The notes below the pieces were generated by a model. That model ran no database searches. It had not been told where the DNA came from and saw only the letters and a list, made by a program, of their open reading frames with translations. Below are positions 6,503 to 8,451 of a stretch of DNA of 8,451 bases, one piece after another. Made by a program: the position numbers and the translations under genes. The number at the start of each line of letters is the position of its first letter. The first letter of the stretch is position 1. The DNA comes from Bacilli bacterium. Its GTDB lineage: Bacteria > Bacillota_I > Bacilli_A > ML615J-28 > CAG-698. Location of the stretch: assembly GCA_016282055.1 (NCBI GenBank), contig JAEEJT010000027.1:1-8451 (forward strand), given 5' to 3'.

Positions 6503-6529
6503 AATTTGTATCATGCTTTATGTTATAAT
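6501..6529 (+). promoter_or_regulatory. Extended -10 promoter for the M60 lipoprotein gene
   Basis: TGTTATAAT at 6521-6529 is a perfect extended -10 element (TGn plus TATAAT). The hexamer 17 bases upstream, TTAATT at 6501-6506, is a weak -35, which an extended -10 tolerates. Transcription would begin near 6536, close to the AGGAG ribosome binding site at 6540-6544, so the 5' leader would be very short. Confidence 0.65.
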
Positions 6530-6550
6530 ATATTCATATAGGAGTCATAT

Positions 6551-8451
6551 ATGAAAAGAATATTAAGAGTATTTTTTATTATTTTTTTGTTAGTGTTTTT
6601 TATTTCTTGTACTGTTAAATTTAATAAGAATAATAATAGTTATACTAAGTTAGATAGTCCTAGTATAGAATTAAGTAATGATACTATTAATATTACTAAA
6701 GTTAGTAATGCTAATGGATATGTTATTTATATTAATAATATATTAATTACTACTATTGATAGTTTAACTTATGATTTATCTTATTTAGATGATGGTGAGT
6801 ATGTTATTAAAGTAAAAGCCACTAGTGATAATAAGAATTATAGCAATAGTGAATTTTCTAATGAGGTTAATTATAATAAATTAACTACTTTTAATAAGCT
6901 TTCTGCACCAGTTATTGCAACAGATGGTAATGGTTTATGTTATTGGGATAGTGTTAGTAATGCTAGTAGTTATAGAGTATATGTAAATGATAAAGTTCCT
7001 TTTACTCTTACAACAACATCTATTCTATTTTCTGCTGTTGGTAGATATAGAATAAGAGTATGTAGTGTATCAAATGATCCATTATATTCTGATAGTGATA
7101 TGTCTAATGAAATAGTAATTGTTATAACAGAAGATGAGGATATTGAATTAATAAGTCCTGTTATTACATTAAATGGTAATGTTGTCAGTTGGAATACTAT
7201 AAGTAATGCTAGTAGATATAAAGTATATATAAACGATGAAGTTATTTTTGTTGATACTAATAGTTATACTATTAATAAAGATGTTGGTAGTTATGATATA
7301 TATGTATCTTCTATTGTTATACATAATAATGAGACTTATGAAAGTAGTAAATCTAATAAAGTTACATATGTTCTATCAACGAATAAATTAGATAGTCCAG
7401 TTGTTACATTAAATGGTAATGTATTAAGTTGGAATAGTATTACTAATGCTAATAAATATAAACTTCATATAAATAATGATGTTATTACAGTTAATTTAAC
7501 TGAATATACATTAGATTTTGAACCTGGTACATATGAATTATATGTTACAAGTATTAATGATAGTAGTGATTTATATACTGAAAGTGATTTGAGTAATAAA
7601 GTTTTGTATATAAAAGAAAAAGAGAAATTAGCTACACCTAATATTTATAATGATAATAATATTGTAAGTTGGGATGAAAAAGAAAATTGTAGTAGATATG
7701 AACTTGTTATAAATAACGAAAGTTTTGAATTAAGCGAAAATACATATACTCTTAATATACAAAATACAATATATAATATTAAAGTTAGAGCATTAAGTAA
7801 TAACAAAAATTATGATAATAGTGACTTTAGTGATACTATTACATATGAATCATATGTTAAATATGAAAGTAATACTAATAGCTTATCTAGAGTTGGAGAG
7901 TATTATGAAGCGTTAGGATGTGTAGATAGAACTTTTCCTAATGTAAGTAATGGTGGATTAAGTATGTATCCAACATATCTAACTAATATGACTAGCTTAG
8001 ATTTAAATGATGCTATAATTGATGAATGCAATAGTTTAATTGCTTCTTCTACGACATATGATAGTATGGATAGTAGTGGTAATTTATATCTTAATGGTGT
8101 ATTAACTGGTAATAAATTATATAAACATTCAGCTTCAGTTGGTTTATATGGTGGTAATGTGAGTGATAGCGAGAAAGCTATTAGTAAAAAAATAATTATT
8201 ACTAATCCAAGACTTATTGGCAATTATTTAACTGGTTTATATGCTCCAGCTGGAGAAGTTATTAAAATCGAAATTAGTAGTGAAGATTTAAATAGATGTG
8301 GTAACATTAGTGTTGTTATTGGTCAAGCTGCTGGAAGAAATAATGTTAATAATATAGATAGTAATAAAACATTCAATAGAATGCCAATATTAACTAATAT
8401 TATGAATGTTAATTCACCAACAACATATGTTGGTTCTTTCTTAGGTGGACC
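6551..8451 (+). CDS. Lipoprotein with five FN3/Ig-like repeats and peptidase M60 region (3' end outside window)
   Basis: The frame is open to the window end: 633 codons visible, no stop. AGGAG at 6540-6544 fixes ATG 6551. The N-terminus is a lipoprotein signal (two basic residues, a hydrophobic stretch, then FISC with the predicted lipidated Cys20), so the protein should sit on the outer face of the membrane. Five tandem beta-sandwich repeats begin near residues 34, 117, 200, 280 and 360, each with P-x-I/V, a W or equivalent in VSW, NAxxYxxYIN, and a closing YxxSxxSN. After a linker comes TGLYAPAGEVIKIEIS (561-576), then ISVVIGQAAG and RMPILTNIM with TTYVGSFLGGP, the N-terminal signature of M60 enhancin-like metallopeptidases. 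The HExxH zinc site should follow beyond the edge. By family it would degrade O-glycosylated host mucins or glycoproteins. Confidence 0.88.
   Translation, partial: MKRILRVFFIIFLLVFFISCTVKFNKNNNSYTKLDSPSIELSNDTINITKVSNANGYVIYINNILITTIDSLTYDLSYLDDGEYVIKVKATSDNKNYSNSEFSNEVNYNKLTTFNKLSAPVIATDGNGLCYWDSVSNASSYRVYVNDKVPFTLTTTSILFSAVGRYRIRVCSVSNDPLYSDSDMSNEIVIVITEDEDIELISPVITLNGNVVSWNTISNASRYKVYINDEVIFVDTNSYTINKDVGSYDIYVSSIVIHNNETYESSKSNKVTYVLSTNKLDSPVVTLNGNVLSWNSITNANKYKLHINNDVITVNLTEYTLDFEPGTYELYVTSINDSSDLYTESDLSNKVLYIKEKEKLATPNIYNDNNIVSWDEKENCSRYELVINNESFELSENTYTLNIQNTIYNIKVRALSNNKNYDNSDFSDTITYESYVKYESNTNSLSRVGEYYEALGCVDRTFPNVSNGGLSMYPTYLTNMTSLDLNDAIIDECNSLIASSTTYDSMDSSGNLYLNGVLTGNKLYKHSASVGLYGGNVSDSEKAISKKIIITNPRLIGNYLTGLYAPAGEVIKIEISSEDLNRCGNISVVIGQAAGRNNVNNIDSNKTFNRMPILTNIMNVNSPTTYVGSFLGG
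6647..7868 (+). repeat. Five tandem 80-83-codon FN3/Ig-like repeats within the lipoprotein gene
   Basis: Repeat units start near 6647, 6896, 7145, 7385 and 7625. The third and fourth are the most alike: TTACATTAAATGGTAATGT recurs at 7164-7182 and 7404-7422, exactly 240 bases apart, which suggests recent duplication or gene conversion. The first repeat lacks the conserved Trp (INITKVSNAN) and the fifth has CSRYELVIN, so the outer copies are the more diverged ones. Confidence 0.85.

Noticed and set aside
6647..7868. Tandem periodic repeats as a possible CRISPR or noncoding satellite
   Set aside because: The 240-249-base period is an exact multiple of three, the frame stays open, and conservation follows codons of a beta-sandwich repeat.
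7903..8223. A 106-codon open frame on the minus strand
   Set aside because: It is antisense to the M60 lipoprotein frame, which is supported by clear motifs; the hydrophobic composition is a mirror effect of the sense strand.

Overview
The window is AT-rich, densely packed DNA with every gene on the + strand. Its gene order, A/T-ending codons, strong AGGAG-type ribosome binding sites and U-tailed terminators point to a low-GC Gram-positive lineage (Bacillota/Mycoplasmatota-like Bacilli or a gut Firmicute). The lineage is inferred; there is no rRNA here. Tryptophan is TGG throughout, all nine visible stops are TAA or TAG, and no TGA recoding is needed to read any gene.

Region 1 (1-566) holds the 3' two-thirds of truA (tRNA pseudouridine synthase) and its terminator. 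Region 2 (about 570-5433) is a housekeeping operon in the tmk-holB-ricT-trmN6-rsmI order known from Bacillus-type genomes: thymidylate kinase, DNA polymerase III delta-prime, the RNase Y specificity factor RicT, a tRNA1(Val) m6A37-type methyltransferase, a TerB-like small protein, the 16S rRNA 2'-O-ribose methyltransferase RsmI, and an 85-residue protein resembling only the middle domain of the FakA/DAK2 family. Gaps are 0-2 bases or short overlaps, and the operon ends in a clear hairpin-U terminator. It couples dTTP supply, replication, mRNA turnover, and tRNA and rRNA modification.

Region 3 (5441-6503) is a single gene between two terminators. It encodes a four-helix membrane domain fused to an RNase III-fold domain without a dsRNA-binding domain. 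The residues at the catalytic positions look like Mini-III rather than classical RNase III, while an ALTxKSY motif is of classical type. Its codon use differs from its neighbours and it has no ordinary ribosome binding site. This is the least ordinary object in the window.

Region 4 (6504-8451, running off the end) has an extended -10 promoter and a large predicted lipoprotein: a lipobox, five tandem 80-83-residue FN3/Ig-like repeats, and the beginning of a peptidase M60 (enhancin/mucinase-like) region. The window ends before the expected zinc-binding HExxH motif. It suggests a host-associated, glycoprotein-degrading lifestyle.

No tRNA, rRNA, CRISPR array, insertion sequence or riboswitch was recognised.
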